NCBI RefSeq assembly: GCF_014230145.1
Contig: NZ_JACHVC010000006.1
Span: 248,001 to 312,000, forward strand
Length of the DNA: 64,000 nt
From: Pelagicoccus albus
GTDB taxonomy: Bacteria > Verrucomicrobiota > Verrucomicrobiia > Opitutales > Opitutaceae
Direction of reading: 5' to 3'
In this document: positions 42,839 to 53,588 of the stretch, piece by piece
Layout of the letters: each line of letters begins with the position of its first letter
How positions within the stretch are numbered: position 1 is the first letter of the stretch
Translations under genes and position numbers: made by a program
The notes under the pieces: model-generated
Databases searched by the model: none
What the model saw: the letters and a program-made list of their open reading frames with translations, nothing else
Told to the model about the DNA's origin: nothing

Positions 42839-45400
42839 CTAGGCCACTGGAGCTAAGGAAAGTAGGGAGAAGATGACTTTTCCCTCCTGGCTGGATGCAG
42901 GAATGTCCACGCTCACTTTTAGGGCCCAGTCATTCATTTCCTCTGGGTCGATGATCATTTGTTCGACTGTCCAGGTTAGACGATCGTCGGAAACGCTTGA
43001 GTGGGTGTGTTCCTTGTTTCGGGCCGCTGGATCGAGACGTATCCAAGACCTCGATTCATAGAAGGACTCCATTCGGTTCTCCAATTCCACGTCCATCCAT
43101 TTCGGCGTTTCGTCATGAGTGTCCGTAAACAGGGGACTCAAGTCGTAGTTGTCTTCTAGGTCCTTGTAACGACCGGCTGCCAGAAGACTGAGGAAACTGA
43201 AAATCTCATTGCGAATCAAACGGGTGAAATTCGCTTTGTCCCGCGTTATATCCTTGGCTCGCTCGGTATCTGGCAAAGAGTCTGCACCTTGGGAGTCGAC
43301 TTGATAATCTGGGTTTCGAAGTAGCTCCCATTCATCGATCAGGCTCGAATCCACGTTCCTCAGAAGGTGCTCGAAGTAGATGATCATCTCGTCCACCTGA
43401 TCGTCCCGAAATCCCTCTGGTATGGTGTTTTCCAGTACACGGTAAACGTTGGTGATATGACGTAGAACTAGCCCTTCCGCTCGTTCCAGGCCGTAGAGTT
43501 TGATGTAGTCCGAAAAGCTGCTGTAGCGTTCGAACATTTCGCGGGCGATGGACTTGGGCTTGATATTCTCCGAACCGACCCAGGGGTGTTTGCTGGCGAA
43601 GTCATTGAAGGTTTCGTAGATGAAGTCGGCTTCAGGTTTAGGGTATTCCATCGCCTCCAATTTCTCGATACGTTCGTCGTACTCGATACCATCGGCTTTC
43701 ATCTCTGCCATCTTTTCCGTTTTTAGCTTATCCAATTGCTTTCGCAGGATGGTGTCAGGATTCTCCAAGATGGATTCAGCGAGACTGAGCAGTTTCAAGG
43801 CGTATTCAGGATCTTTTTCGTCCAGAAGCTGCAGCGTATCGATACAGTAGAGCGATAGGGTTTGGTTGAGCGAGAAATCGTCCTGTAGCTCGACGTTGAC
43901 GGTGAGCTTTTGACCACCGTTTCCCGGCGGGGCTATCTCGATAATCTCGCGTTCAACGAGAGCGCGGAAAAGCTGAAATGCCTTTTTGCGAAGGGCGGGC
44001 TTGGAGCCGGGGAGATTATGGGAGTCGTTGATCAAGTTCCGCATGGCGCGGCAACCGTCTCCCTCGCGACTTAAGACGTTTAGCAACATTCCGTGGGAGA
44101 CTTGAAAACGGGACTCCAGTGGCTCGGAAGGAGCGTTTTGAAGTTTGGTATACGTTTCCTCATCCCACTGGACATAGCCCTTGGCGGGAGGCTTTTTCTT
44201 AACGAGCTTTTTCTTTTTCTTGGCGTCGTTTCCGGCTCGAATCTCGGCCCGCTTGTTTTCGATGACATGCTCGGGAGCGAGTGCGATAACGTATCCGCGA
44301 TCGTCATACCCTTTTCGTCCCGCACGACCGGAGATTTGGTGGAAGTCTCTAGCAGATAGGATCGAAGTCTTCCGTCCACCGTACTTGCAAAGCTGGGTGA
44401 AGAGCACGGTGCGGATAGGCACGTTGACGCCGACTCCGAGAGTATCCGTGCCACAGATGAATTTGAGCAATCCTCGTTGGGCGAACTTTTCGACGAGGAC
44501 CCGATACTTTGGGAGCAAGCCGGCGTGGTGGAGGCCAATTCCTGAAAGGAGGTACTTTTTGATTTCTTTGCCGAAGGGGCTGGTGAATTCCACTCCTTTT
44601 AGCTCCTCTTTCAGGATCGCTTTCTCCTCTTTGCTGCAGGCATTGAAACTCAGAAGATTTTGGGCCGTGTCTGAAGCCGCCTTCTGGGTGAAGTGGACGA
44701 TGTAGCAAGGGAGCTTGTTGGACTCCTTGAGCTTTTCCAACGCTTCGACCATCGGTATCTCCAGATAGTCGAATTCCAAGGGAACAGGTCGTTCTTTACT
44801 GGATACGGTTACACATTCGACACCGGTCAAATCTTCCAGCCCTCGGGCGAAAAAGGCGGTCTCCCCAAGGGTGGCGGAGATCAATAGAAACTTCGCTTGA
44901 GGCAATGTCAGCAAAGGCACCTGCCAGGCGACACCGCGCTCATGGTCTGAATAGTAGTGAAATTCGTCCATGATGACATCATGGACTTTCGCTTTCTCCC
45001 CGTCTCGCAGGGCGATATTGGATAGGATTTCAGCGGTGCAGCAAAGAATCGGAGCGTCGCGATTTACGGATGCGTCACCGGTCATCATGCCCACGTTATC
45101 TGGTCCAAAATCGCGGCAAAGAGACAAGAACTTCTCGTTGACGAGGGCCTTGATCGGGCAGGTATAAACCGAGCGACGTCCGAGGGATGCGGAGTAGTAG
45201 TGCATCGCCGCCGCCACTAGGGATTTGCCCGAGCCCGTTGGTGTATTCAGAATCAGGTGCTTCCCAGCGAATATCTCCAGGATGGCTTCCTCTTGGGCCG
45301 GATAGAGTTCGATTCCTTTCTCGGCGGCGTAATCCAGAAAACGTTCCAGAAGAATGTCCGGATCTTTGGTATCGGTGGCGGGCTCTAGCGGAAAAGACAA
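42839..45400 (-). CDS. Ski2-like DExH helicase with DUF3516-type C-terminus
   Basis: 853 residues with a TTG start at 45400; no ATG occurs before the YPAQEEAI Q-motif region. Helicase motifs: [14 protein letters not shown] (I), [12 protein letters not shown] (DExH, motif II), ISATLGE (III), [10 protein letters not shown] (Ia/V region), [13 protein letters not shown] and [14 protein letters not shown] (VI). The long C-terminal half (from ~ residue 430) resembles the DUF3516 region found with this helicase type. It belongs to the superfamily 2 Ski2/Mtr4-like helicases; whether it acts on RNA or DNA is not known. It lies 31 bases behind purK. Confidence 0.88.
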   Translation of the reverse strand: MSFPLEPATDTKDPDILLERFLDYAAEKGIELYPAQEEAILEIFAGKHLILNTPTGSGKSLVAAAMHYYSASLGRRSVYTCPIKALVNEKFLSLCRDFGPDNVGMMTGDASVNRDAPILCCTAEILSNIALRDGEKAKVHDVIMDEFHYYSDHERGVAWQVPLLTLPQAKFLLISATLGETAFFARGLEDLTGVECVTVSSKERPVPLEFDYLEIPMVEALEKLKESNKLPCYIVHFTQKAASDTAQNLLSFNACSKEEKAILKEELKGVEFTSPFGKEIKKYLLSGIGLHHAGLLPKYRVLVEKFAQRGLLKFICGTDTLGVGVNVPIRTVLFTQLCKYGGRKTSILSARDFHQISGRAGRKGYDDRGYVIALAPEHVIENKRAEIRAGNDAKKKKKLVKKKPPAKGYVQWDEETYTKLQNAPSEPLESRFQVSHGMLLNVLSREGDGCRAMRNLINDSHNLPGSKPALRKKAFQLFRALVEREIIEIAPPGNGGQKLTVNVELQDDFSLNQTLSLYCIDTLQLLDEKDPEYALKLLSLAESILENPDTILRKQLDKLKTEKMAEMKADGIEYDERIEKLEAMEYPKPEADFIYETFNDFASKHPWVGSENIKPKSIAREMFERYSSFSDYIKLYGLERAEGLVLRHITNVYRVLENTIPEGFRDDQVDEMIIYFEHLLRNVDSSLIDEWELLRNPDYQVDSQGADSLPDTERAKDITRDKANFTRLIRNEIFSFLSLLAAGRYKDLEDNYDLSPLFTDTHDETPKWMDVELENRMESFYESRSWIRLDPAARNKEHTHSSVSDDRLTWTVEQMIIDPEEMNDWALKVSVDIPASSQEGKVIFSLLSLAPVA

Positions 45401-45431
45401 AGGAAGTGTAGTTGCAGCTCTTCGATGGTGA

Positions 45432-46556
45432 TCAAAGGCTTTTCTTCAAGCTTTGGGCCGTTTGGTAAGATTCCTCTGCGGATTCTCCCAATACACAAAA
45501 GTGTCCCATCTTTCTACCCGGGCGAGCTTGGGCTTTGCCGTACAAGTGAAGTTTGGCCTTCGGGTTTTTCAGCAAGCTTGCGAAATCCGGCTGTCTGCCA
45601 GTCCAGGCGTCACCCAAAATGTTGACCATGGTGACTGGGCTTAGCAGCTCGGTGGAACCGAGCGGAAGCCCGCAGACGGCTCGCACGAATTGCTCGAATT
45701 GGGAAGTCACGCAGGCGTCGATTGTGTAGTGCCCGGAATTGTGCGGGCGAGGAGCGAGCTCGTTAACAGCCAAGGTTCCATCGCGAAGCACGAATAGCTC
45801 AACGCCCAAAAGACCAACTAGTCCGAGTTTGCGGGCGATCTCCTTAGCGAGCTCTTCCGCTTGATTCCGCATTTCGTCCGAGATGCGGGCTGGTACGATG
45901 GAGTAGCCGAGGATGTGGTTGGTGTGAATGTTTTCGGCTACCGGAAAGGTTGCGACTTCGCCCTGCTCATTGGCAGCGACGAGAACCGAAATCTCCATGG
46001 AGAAATCCATCCAGCCCTCTAGAACGGCGCGGTGCCCGCCAAATTCTTTCCAGATCGCGGCGGTATCCGGTTTGTCGGTACCGATTTTAAGCTGGCCCTT
46101 GCCGTCGTATCCAAAGGCGGCGGTTTTCAAAACAGCGGGTGTTCCGATTTTCTCCAGAGCGGCTTCCAAATCCTCGAGCGAGTCGACGATGGCGAAAGGA
46201 GCGCAAGGCAGGCCTGAGTCCTGCAAGAAATTCTTCTCACGCTCGCGGTTTTGGCAGATGTGCAATATCTCCGGCCGCGGATGCAAGGTCACCTTTTCCT
46301 TTAGAGCGTGGGTTGCTCCGACGGGGACGTTTTCGAATTCGTAGGTAACGACGTCCGAAGACTGGGCCAAAAGGTCGAGTGCGGTTTCGTCCGAGTACTT
46401 AGCATTGATTTCGAGCCCAGCTACGTGCCCGGCTGGGCAACGTTCTTCTGGCTCGAATACGACGAAGCCGTAGCCGAGAGAACGGGCAGCCTGTCCGGTC
46501 ATGCGGCCCAATTGTCCGCCACCTAGGATGCCGATTGTTGATCCGGGAGCTATCAT
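45432..46556 (-). CDS. purK: N5-carboxyaminoimidazole ribonucleotide synthase
   Basis: 374 residues, ATP-grasp enzyme of purine synthesis that carboxylates AIR with ATP and bicarbonate. [11 protein letters not shown] opens the PurK N-terminal domain, followed by [14 protein letters not shown] (ATP-grasp loop), [17 protein letters not shown] and the C-terminal MVNILGD. The ATG overlaps the stop of purE (TAATG), so the two are translationally coupled. The Ski2-like helicase gene follows. Confidence 0.96.
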   Translation of the reverse strand: MIAPGSTIGILGGGQLGRMTGQAARSLGYGFVVFEPEERCPAGHVAGLEINAKYSDETALDLLAQSSDVVTYEFENVPVGATHALKEKVTLHPRPEILHICQNREREKNFLQDSGLPCAPFAIVDSLEDLEAALEKIGTPAVLKTAAFGYDGKGQLKIGTDKPDTAAIWKEFGGHRAVLEGWMDFSMEISVLVAANEQGEVATFPVAENIHTNHILGYSIVPARISDEMRNQAEELAKEIARKLGLVGLLGVELFVLRDGTLAVNELAPRPHNSGHYTIDACVTSQFEQFVRAVCGLPLGSTELLSPVTMVNILGDAWTGRQPDFASLLKNPKAKLHLYGKAQARPGRKMGHFCVLGESAEESYQTAQSLKKSL

Positions 46557-47044
46557 TAGAGTTTCATCGATTCGACCTTCACCCGCTGCTGCTTACGAAA
46601 GTCGTCTAGCTTGTCGGAAAGGGATTCATCCGAGAGGGCCAAAATGGAAGTCGCGTAGAGGCCGGCGTTTTTGGCTCCGGCGGCTCCGATCGCAAAGGTC
46701 GCAGTGGGCACGCCGCCTGGCATTTGAACAATGGAGAGCAGCGAGTCCATGCCTTTGAGCGACTTGGATTCTACGGGAACTCCGAGGACAGGCAAGGTGG
46801 TCAAAGCCGAGACCATGCCGGGCAAGTGGGCGGCTCCTCCAGCTCCGGCGATGATGCACTTCAGGCCGCGAGCCTTGGCTGATTTCGCGTACTCATACAT
46901 CTTCTCTGGGGTGCGGTGGGCTGAAACGACTTCCGCCTCATAGGGCACGCCAAAAGAGTCGAGGATGTCTGCTGCCTGAGAGATGGTGGGCCAGTCTGAG
47001 TTGCTGCCCATTATGATTCCGACAAGTGGTTTGTTTTCTGACAT
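46556..47044 (-). CDS. purE: N5-carboxyaminoimidazole ribonucleotide mutase
   Basis: 162 residues, class I PurE of about normal length. [13 protein letters not shown] is the nucleotide-binding N-terminus; [13 protein letters not shown] holds the catalytic His; [19 protein letters not shown] is the conserved glycine-rich segment. It moves the carboxyl group from N5-CAIR to C4. First gene of a purE-purK unit, divergent from the ThuA gene. Confidence 0.96.
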   Translation of the reverse strand: MSENKPLVGIIMGSNSDWPTISQAADILDSFGVPYEAEVVSAHRTPEKMYEYAKSAKARGLKCIIAGAGGAAHLPGMVSALTTLPVLGVPVESKSLKGMDSLLSIVQMPGGVPTATFAIGAAGAKNAGLYATSILALSDESLSDKLDDFRKQQRVKVESMKL

Positions 47045-47218
47045 GGCTTTGCTATTAGGAGGCGTCGACTAAGTAATCCGGAGAGTGCTCCGGCAAGGGA
47101 AAAAGGAGGGCGTGACGCAGTGGTTCTAACAATACTATGCGCTGGCAACTCGACCACCTGCGACTCAGCATGAAAAGCCTTTATCGTTCTATGAACCATT
47201 TCCCAGACCTCAATTACG
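47045..47218. other. Divergent promoter region between purE and the ThuA gene
   Basis: 174 bases must hold both promoters. No clear palindrome of the PurR type or riboswitch-like structure was seen. Confidence 0.4.
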
Positions 47219-48046
47219 ATGATCAAAGTTCTCCTTCTAACCGGACAATCGAATCAATGGCACAATTGGCGAGTCAGCAGCCGAGCTCTCGAAAAGGCTC
47301 TCCAGTCGAATCCACTGTTTGAAGTCGAGACCTTGGTTTCGCCTTCCGCAGGAGAAGACTTCTCCGACTTCTCGCCAGTTTGGGGCAATTTTGATGCGGT
47401 GGTGATGGACTACGAAGGGGACGAGTGGCCGGAAACGGTGAAGCAGGGCTTCGTAGATTACATGGCTCAAGGAGGAGGTCTCGTTGCGTTTCATGCGTCC
47501 GATAACGCTTTCCCCGATTGGCCGGAATTCAATGAAATGATCGGTGTCGGCGGCTGGGGTGGGCGTGATGAAAAGTCAGGGCCCAAAGTTCGCTGGCGGG
47601 AAGGGGAAATGGTTCTAGACCCTGGCCCCGGAGAAGCCATGCATCCAGCTCCTTTCGAATACACGTTAGACACGCGAGCTCCTGAGCATCCGGTAATGCG
47701 TGGATTGCCCAGCTCGTGGCTACACGCTATTGACGAGCAATATAGTCAGCTCCGTGGCCCTGCCAAAAATCTCACTGTCCTGGCAACAGCGATCGCCGGT
47801 CCTGAAGTGGAAGGGGGCACGGGGGAGCACGAGCCTATGCTGATGGCTATTGAATTCGGTAAAGGCCGCATCTTCCATACGACGCTTGGGCACGTGGGCG
47901 CCAATGACGAGGAAACCACACTCGCTATGCGCTGCGCGGGATTTGAAACCACGCTCTCTCGAGGTTTGGAATGGGCCGCCACCGGAAGTGTCACCCAAGA
48001 GATTCCGGCCGATTTTCCGAGCGGGGATACCGTTTCGCTCCGCTAG
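47219..48046 (+). CDS. ThuA-domain protein
   Basis: 275 residues, a class I glutamine-amidotransferase-like ThuA fold. IKVLLLTGQSNQWHNW starts the domain, DAVVMDYEGDEWP and GGLVAFHASDNAF follow, and the C-terminal half has HPVMRGLPSSWLH and GRIFHTTLGHVGAND. The typical amidotransferase Cys/Glu pair is not obvious, as usual in ThuA. The family is linked to trehalose or keto-sugar use and is common in Verrucomicrobiota. No signal peptide. Convergent with the universal stress gene (3-base gap). Confidence 0.88.
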   Translation: MIKVLLLTGQSNQWHNWRVSSRALEKALQSNPLFEVETLVSPSAGEDFSDFSPVWGNFDAVVMDYEGDEWPETVKQGFVDYMAQGGGLVAFHASDNAFPDWPEFNEMIGVGGWGGRDEKSGPKVRWREGEMVLDPGPGEAMHPAPFEYTLDTRAPEHPVMRGLPSSWLHAIDEQYSQLRGPAKNLTVLATAIAGPEVEGGTGEHEPMLMAIEFGKGRIFHTTLGHVGANDEETTLAMRCAGFETTLSRGLEWAATGSVTQEIPADFPSGDTVSLR

Positions 48047-48049
48047 CGA

Positions 48050-48904
48050 TTAGCGGAACATTAGGATCGGCACAAGGCAGTCCCGAGCAAGGGTGGCCGT
48101 GGTGCTTCCGATCAGCAGGTGTTTGGCTCGCGAGTGTCCGTAAGCTCCCATGGCGAGAAGATCGTAGCCGTAGCTGTCAACGTCGCTAGTGATCACTTTT
48201 GCGGGCTCGCCTTCGATGATGCGGCTTTCGCAGGCTAGGCCGGCTTTTCGAAGCTTTTCTGCGGCATCGCTCACCTCGTTGCGGGTTCGGTCTGTTTCGC
48301 GGCCCACGCAAAGGATGTCAACCTGCACGCCCTCGAAAAGAGAATTGGAGGCAATGTAGTCCAAGGCCTTGCGAGCGCTTGGGCCTGCGTCGTAGGCGAG
48401 CAGGGCTCTTTTGATGGGCTTGAATGCGCGAGCTGAAACGAGAACGGGGCATTTTGCGACCCGTAAGGTTCGCTCGATATTGGTGCCGAGGTGCTTCATC
48501 GCGATGGCGTGGTTTTGCCCGCGCTTGCCGATCACGATCAGGTCGACGTTTTCTTGGATATCCTCGAGAACGTCCACGAAGAGTCCGTGACGCAACTCGG
48601 TGTCTACCTCTTCTACACCGCCTGCTTTGGCGTGGGAGAGGGCTTCGGCTAAGATGGCTTCCCCTTTCACTTGCGAAAGGCGAGCTCGCTCACGGTCGAA
48701 GCGAACAAGGTCGTCCATCAAGCTATCGTAAGCTTCGGGACCGATCTTTCCGGAGAAGTCTGCCAAAGCGGCCTTCTCTCGGTGAGGGTTCAAAGTGTGA
48801 ACGATGCGGAGGGCGCTTTTAAGCTGCTTGGCAGCCCAGAGGGAATGATCGTAGACGCTGGCTGCGTAGGGTGAGCCGTCGGTGAAGCTGAGAACTGTTT
48901 TCAT
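48050..48904 (-). CDS. Universal stress protein with tandem Usp domains
   Basis: 284 residues made of two UspA domains. The first starts MKTVLSFTDGSPYAASV and has DLIVIGKRGQNHA; the second starts IKRALLAYDAGPSARKAL and ends GAYGHSRAKHLLIGSTT, which keeps the G-2x-G-9x-G-S/T nucleotide-binding pattern. Such proteins bind ATP or other adenine nucleotides and act in stress or starvation responses. It follows the SulP transporter by 35 bases on the same strand, a recurrent association in bacteria, and may modulate that transporter. Confidence 0.92.
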   Translation of the reverse strand: MKTVLSFTDGSPYAASVYDHSLWAAKQLKSALRIVHTLNPHREKAALADFSGKIGPEAYDSLMDDLVRFDRERARLSQVKGEAILAEALSHAKAGGVEEVDTELRHGLFVDVLEDIQENVDLIVIGKRGQNHAIAMKHLGTNIERTLRVAKCPVLVSARAFKPIKRALLAYDAGPSARKALDYIASNSLFEGVQVDILCVGRETDRTRNEVSDAAEKLRKAGLACESRIIEGEPAKVITSDVDSYGYDLLAMGAYGHSRAKHLLIGSTTATLARDCLVPILMFR

Positions 48905-48939
48905 CTCGTAGAGTTCAGGGTCGAGTTTTTGGGGTGAGG

Positions 48940-50424
48940 CTAGTGTCCGCCGAGCTCGTTAGATGCTCCTGCCTTATCATGAACCGCTAGCTTGCCCACT
49001 ATGGTAGCGCTTGCCTCGTTAAGGCCAAGGATTTCTACCTCAGTTCCTTCACGTCGGAACTTCAAAACCACTTTATCCAGGGAGGAAACCGCGGATAAGT
49101 CCCAGAAGTGGGCGCGGGAGACGTCGATGGTCACTTTCTTAAGGACTTCGGAGAAGTCGAAGGCTTTGGAGAATCCGGATGCCGAGACGAAGAACAATTG
49201 CCCGTTCACGATGTAGGTCCGCTCCTGCGTATTTGGCTCGCGGAAACTGGATACGTCGACCAATTGGGCGACTTTGTGAGCGAAGGAGAGGGCGCTTAGC
49301 AGGACTCCAACCATCACGCCGTAAGCCAAATTATGGGTGAAAACGACGACGGTGACGGTGGCAAGCATCACAAAGGAAGTGAATTTTGGATGCGTTTTGA
49401 GATTGATCAAAGATCTCCAACTGAAGGTACCGATCGATACCATGATCATGACCGCAACCAGAGCGGCCATGGGAATCCGACTGACCCACTCGTCCAGCAG
49501 CAGAATAAGAATTAGGAGGAAGATACCCGCCCAAAGGGTAGAGAGGCGTCCGCGCCCGCCAGACTTAACGTTGATCACGGATTGGCCAATCATGGCGCAC
49601 CCTGCCATGCCGCTGAAGAATCCGGTAACCAAGTTCGCGACGCCTTGACCTTTACACTCCCGATTCTTGTCGCTTTCCGAGTCGGTCAATTCGTCTACGA
49701 TGGTAGAAGTCATAAGCGACTCAAGTAGACCAACCACAGCCATGGGAGCGGAGTAGGGCAGGATAATGAGCAGCGTCTCAAGGTTTAGAGGTACGTTCGG
49801 GATAAGGAAAGGAGGGAAGGCGGATGGAAGCTCGCCCATGTCTCCCACGGTGCGAAGATAGTCCATGTCGAAGAATAGGGACAAGGCGGTGAGAACGATT
49901 ATGCAAACGAGGGGGGAGGGCACGCTCTTGGTGACGAGCGGAAGCAGATAAATTATTCCAAGTCCTCCCGCGACCATGCTATACATCCGCCAGTCTTGGC
50001 CCACGAATTCCGGAAGCTGAGCCATGAAGATGAGGATGGCCAAGGCATTGACGAATCCAGTCATGACGGACTTCGATACGAACTTCAGCGAGTCGCCCAG
50101 TTTCAGAAATCCAGCGACCAATTGGAGTATACCGGTTAGCACTGTGGCGGCAAAAAGGTATTGCAAACCATGATCCTTGACCAGATCGACCATTAGTAGA
50201 GCCATCGCGCCGGTCGCAGCGGAGATCATTCCCGGTCGGCCTCCTGCAAAGGCAGTGATGACTGCGATACTGAAAGACGCGTAAAGACCCACCTTGGGAT
50301 CTACTCCGGCGATGATCGAGAAGGCGATCGCCTCAGGTATGAGGGCCAAAGCCACTACCGTGCCGGCTAGCAGATCTCGCGGCGCGTTCGATATCCAATT
50401 CTCTTTGAAGGTGCTCTTTAACAT
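48940..50424 (-). CDS. SulP-family inorganic anion transporter with STAS domain
   Basis: 494 residues. About 10-12 transmembrane segments include [25 protein letters not shown], quoted here as its two halves, and [18 protein letters not shown], conserved in SulP carriers. [23 protein letters not shown] is the sulfate-transporter core segment. From about residue 400 a STAS domain follows ([19 protein letters not shown]). It may carry sulfate, bicarbonate or another dicarboxylate; SulP genes coupled to Usp are often of the BicA-like type, but the substrate cannot be inferred. Co-transcribed with the downstream Usp gene. Confidence 0.9.
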   Translation of the reverse strand: MLKSTFKENWISNAPRDLLAGTVVALALIPEAIAFSIIAGVDPKVGLYASFSIAVITAFAGGRPGMISAATGAMALLMVDLVKDHGLQYLFAATVLTGILQLVAGFLKLGDSLKFVSKSVMTGFVNALAILIFMAQLPEFVGQDWRMYSMVAGGLGIIYLLPLVTKSVPSPLVCIIVLTALSLFFDMDYLRTVGDMGELPSAFPPFLIPNVPLNLETLLIILPYSAPMAVVGLLESLMTSTIVDELTDSESDKNRECKGQGVANLVTGFFSGMAGCAMIGQSVINVKSGGRGRLSTLWAGIFLLILILLLDEWVSRIPMAALVAVMIMVSIGTFSWRSLINLKTHPKFTSFVMLATVTVVVFTHNLAYGVMVGVLLSALSFAHKVAQLVDVSSFREPNTQERTYIVNGQLFFVSASGFSKAFDFSEVLKKVTIDVSRAHFWDLSAVSSLDKVVLKFRREGTEVEILGLNEASATIVGKLAVHDKAGASNELGGH

Positions 50425-50834
50425 TTTTCAGGTCCTAGTGGAGGGCATTGGCAAGAGGGAGAGAGTCCCTTTGTGCCGCATGGTTCAGAAGGCGGGTCAA
50501 GGGAACGGCTTAGGTGGAAGGCGTCAATGGAGAAGATTTGAAGGGGAGGCGTTTCGGCCGGTGTAGTGCCTTGCGAAGACAGCGGGAACTTCCGTAAGGG
50601 TGATTCCCTGATGAAACATTTTGAGCGTTCATTTTGAATTTGTTCAAACCGAGTCCCAGCTGCTTACATGCCGAGCCTCTAAAACGAGAAAAAATACCCC
50701 TTGTTAGAATCTCTTAGTGAAAAACGTTTGTATTGGCCTGAGAAACGCTGCAGATAATCCCTAACTCTCCTAACCGTGGTTTACCCCAACGCCTACCTTC
50801 TCTACCTAATAATGGGGTGCCAACATAACTCCCA
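50425..50834. other. Intergenic region between sulP and the LuxR-type regulator
   Basis: 410 bases separate two divergent genes. A 16-base inverted repeat TTTGAA-N4-TTCAAA lies at 50633-50648, next to a direct repeat ATTTTGA (50618-50624 and 50631-50637). No coding frame of merit was found. Either gene could be controlled from here; no firm promoter was recognised. Confidence 0.4.
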
Positions 50835-51482
50835 ATGAAAGATCTCTACATCGTCGATGGACAAAAAGCCATTGGCCAGATGCTCGCTGAAAGCTTAGTT
50901 TCCCGCGGCTACCAAGTCGTCGGGAGGTCAGAAAAGATTTCAACCTCCGTGGAAGAAATCTCTGAACTCAAACCGCATGTCGTCGTTCTCGAAATGGTGC
51001 TCTCGGATGGTCAGGGCTCAGTCCTGATCGAAAAAGTCAGGACCTTCGCGCCCGAGACCCGATTCCTCATCTTTTCCGACAGCAAGGAAGGGATTGATAT
51101 TAAATCCTGTCTGCAAGCCGGAGCCCACGGGTTTGTGGAGAAATCGGTCGATTTCGACATGTTCCTCAATGCGGTCAAAATAGTGGCGGAAGGCGGCTGT
51201 TTCTTCGGCTTCAACATCACGGAAGTGATACGTTCCGTAGTGGGCAACCGAGGAGGCTCGGACTCCCGAAAAGACAACCTTACCGATCGTGAGCGCCAAG
51301 TGCTATGCTTGATCGCGGAGGGCAACAGCAATAAGGACATCGCCGGCAAGCTTGGTTTAAGCGTGAAGACGATCGACAATCATCGCTGCAGCATGATGCG
51401 AAAACTCGACCTGCACAACGTCGCCGACATTACTCGGTACGCCGTTGAGCATCGTTTGGTCGAAGTCAATTTCGTAGTCTAG
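50835..51482 (+). CDS. NarL/FixJ-type response regulator with atypical receiver
   Basis: 215 residues. An N-terminal receiver fold is followed by a LuxR-type HTH (LTDRERQVLCLIAEGNSNKDI, quoted as NLTDRERQVLCLIAEG; KLGLSVKTIDNHRCSMMRKL is the recognition helix region). The receiver departs from the standard: the acidic pair is VDGQ instead of VDD, and the phospho-acceptor is Glu53 (VVVLEMVLSDGQG) instead of Asp. The conserved Lys103 (VEKS) is kept. It may act without phosphorylation or be constitutively active. Its stop overlaps the pta stop by 4 bases in the palindrome CTAG. Confidence 0.9.
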   Translation: MKDLYIVDGQKAIGQMLAESLVSRGYQVVGRSEKISTSVEEISELKPHVVVLEMVLSDGQGSVLIEKVRTFAPETRFLIFSDSKEGIDIKSCLQAGAHGFVEKSVDFDMFLNAVKIVAEGGCFFGFNITEVIRSVVGNRGGSDSRKDNLTDRERQVLCLIAEGNSNKDIAGKLGLSVKTIDNHRCSMMRKLDLHNVADITRYAVEHRLVEVNFVV

Positions 51483-53587
51483 CCTTGCTGGGCCTGAACT
51501 GCGGTGAGGGCGATGGTGTAGATGATATCATCCACCAGCGCTCCACGCGACAGGTCGTTGACCGGCTTTCTCAAACCTTGCAGCATCGGACCGATTGAGA
51601 TCACATTGGCCGAACGCTGTACCGCCTTGTAGGTGGTGTTTCCGGTATTGAGGTCTGGGAAGATGAATACGTTTGCCTTGCCGGCCACTGGGCTGTCGGG
51701 AGCTTTTGTCCGAGCTACGTCTGCGATCGCTGCCGCGTCGTATTGAAGCGGCCCGTCAACGACGAGATCGGGGCGAAGCTCTTTCACGATGCGCGTCGCT
51801 TCCACTACCTTGTCCACGTCTGCTCCGAAGCCTGAGCCGAGCGTACTGTAGCTGATCATGGCTACGAGTGGCTCTACTCCGAATGCCTTGGCGGAGTCCG
51901 CGCTCTGGATCGCGATGTCTGCGAGCTCTTCCGCGTTAGGATCCGGGTTGATAGCGCAGTCTCCGTAAACGAGAACCTGATCTGGAAGACACATGAAGAA
52001 AATTGACGAAGCGATTTTGGCAGTTGGCTTGGTCTTGATCAGCTGCATGGCAGGACGAACCGTATTGGCCGATGAGTGAACTGCTCCGGATACGAGGCCG
52101 TCCACTTCGTCGTGAGCCAGCATCATCGTGCCGAGCACCACGTTGTCGCTCAAGTGGTCCCGAGCGATCTTTTCGGTCATGTTCTTGTGGCGACGCATTT
52201 CCACGAGGGATGGAACATAGCGATCTCGGATGACGTCTGGATTTACGATTTCAAGTCCAGTAGGGAGGGTGAGCCCCATGGCGTCAGCCTTGAGCTGGAT
52301 CGCGTACGGATTGCCTAAAAGCACGCACTTTGCGATACCACGTTCGGTACACGTGACAGCTGCCTGCATAGTACGCGGTTCGTCGCCCTCTGGCAGCACG
52401 ATTCGCTTGTTTGCCTGACGCGCGTTGCGTGTGAGGGCGTGGCGGAATGCTGGCGGAGAAAGCTGGCGCTTCATCTCGGATGACAAGGTGCCGCGTATCC
52501 AGTTGGTGTTGATATTGATGGCGACCGTTTCCATGGCCTGGTTGATGCGGTCGTTGTCATCTGGAGCAATCTCCAGATTCATATCGTAAAGGGAGCGTGC
52601 TGTTTCGAAGGACGTTTTGCTCACGCGCATGACTGGCAGGCCGCTTTTCCAAGCAATCTGGCACATCTTGACGATCTGCTCGCTTGGCTGCTGATTGCTG
52701 GTCAATACCAGTCCGGCGAGGCGAGTTCCGTTTAGCGACGCCATGCTGGCGGTGAGGATGATGTCGCTGCGGTCGGACGGAGTGACGAGCAGATTACCCG
52801 TTTTGAAAGTGTGGAGGAGATTGGTGACGTTGCGGGCGAGGAGTTCGATGTTGAAGACCCGTCGGTTCAACATGTCGCCTTCGTTGAGTATCTCCGCTCC
52901 GATAAGTTTTGCTACGTCTGAGACGCGCGGAGCAAGCAGCTTGCTGTCGTGCGGAATCATACCGATGAGCTCGATGTCTTCGTTTTTGAAGACAGGGCAA
53001 TTATCGGTGACGTAGTTCTTGAGAGGCTCGAGGCCCATGCCGTCGAAATCGATCGTATCACGAGCAACTTCGATATCCGCCTTATTGACGACAACACCTG
53101 CCACGCGTCCCTTGAAATCGTGGACCGAAAGCTCGAGCTCCTTGTTCAGGTTGTCCAAGCTGCGTTTGCCGAGGGCTGAAACCAGAATGATCTTCGAGGA
53201 GAGAGTCTGGGCCAGCTTGGCGTTGAGCATGGAGCCAGATGGGAAACGCTCGGTTTGGATGAGTCCTTCGACTATGACGACGTCTGCATTCTTGGCCGCG
53301 TCCTCGAGGCGTTGGACGATGTTTTCCAGCAAGAGTTCGATGTGGTCCTCGCTCAAAAGCCTCTTGGCTTCCGGCATGGATATCGGGTCCGGCGGCGTGA
53401 GCGAAGTAACGGCTCTAATGAAGTCGGTGGAGCGATCTCCGGTCTCGTCTGGATTTACCGGCTGGGCGATGGGCTTGAAGAAAGCGACGCGCACGCCTTG
53501 TCTTTCGAGAGCTCGTACCAGCCCTATGGATACTGTGGAAAGACCGACCTTTGCCCCTGTCGGTACGGTTAGAAAAACGTGTTTCAT
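51479..53587 (-). CDS. pta: Phosphate acetyltransferase (long form)
   Basis: 702 residues. An N-terminal P-loop-like region (VFLTVPTGAKVGLSTVSIGL) resembles the BioD/AAA part of long Pta enzymes, a DRTGG-type regulatory domain follows in the middle, and the C-terminal ~320 residues are the catalytic PTA/PTB domain (KRIVLPEGDEPRTMQAA, VSGAVHSSANTVRPAM, MCLPDQVLVYGDCAINPDPN, MISYSTLGSGFGADVDKV). It interconverts acetyl-CoA and acetyl phosphate. The gene follows ackA by a single base, so ackA-pta is one unit. Confidence 0.96.
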   Translation of the reverse strand: MKHVFLTVPTGAKVGLSTVSIGLVRALERQGVRVAFFKPIAQPVNPDETGDRSTDFIRAVTSLTPPDPISMPEAKRLLSEDHIELLLENIVQRLEDAAKNADVVIVEGLIQTERFPSGSMLNAKLAQTLSSKIILVSALGKRSLDNLNKELELSVHDFKGRVAGVVVNKADIEVARDTIDFDGMGLEPLKNYVTDNCPVFKNEDIELIGMIPHDSKLLAPRVSDVAKLIGAEILNEGDMLNRRVFNIELLARNVTNLLHTFKTGNLLVTPSDRSDIILTASMASLNGTRLAGLVLTSNQQPSEQIVKMCQIAWKSGLPVMRVSKTSFETARSLYDMNLEIAPDDNDRINQAMETVAININTNWIRGTLSSEMKRQLSPPAFRHALTRNARQANKRIVLPEGDEPRTMQAAVTCTERGIAKCVLLGNPYAIQLKADAMGLTLPTGLEIVNPDVIRDRYVPSLVEMRRHKNMTEKIARDHLSDNVVLGTMMLAHDEVDGLVSGAVHSSANTVRPAMQLIKTKPTAKIASSIFFMCLPDQVLVYGDCAINPDPNAEELADIAIQSADSAKAFGVEPLVAMISYSTLGSGFGADVDKVVEATRIVKELRPDLVVDGPLQYDAAAIADVARTKAPDSPVAGKANVFIFPDLNTGNTTYKAVQRSANVISIGPMLQGLRKPVNDLSRGALVDDIIYTIALTAVQAQQG

Positions 53588-53588
53588 C

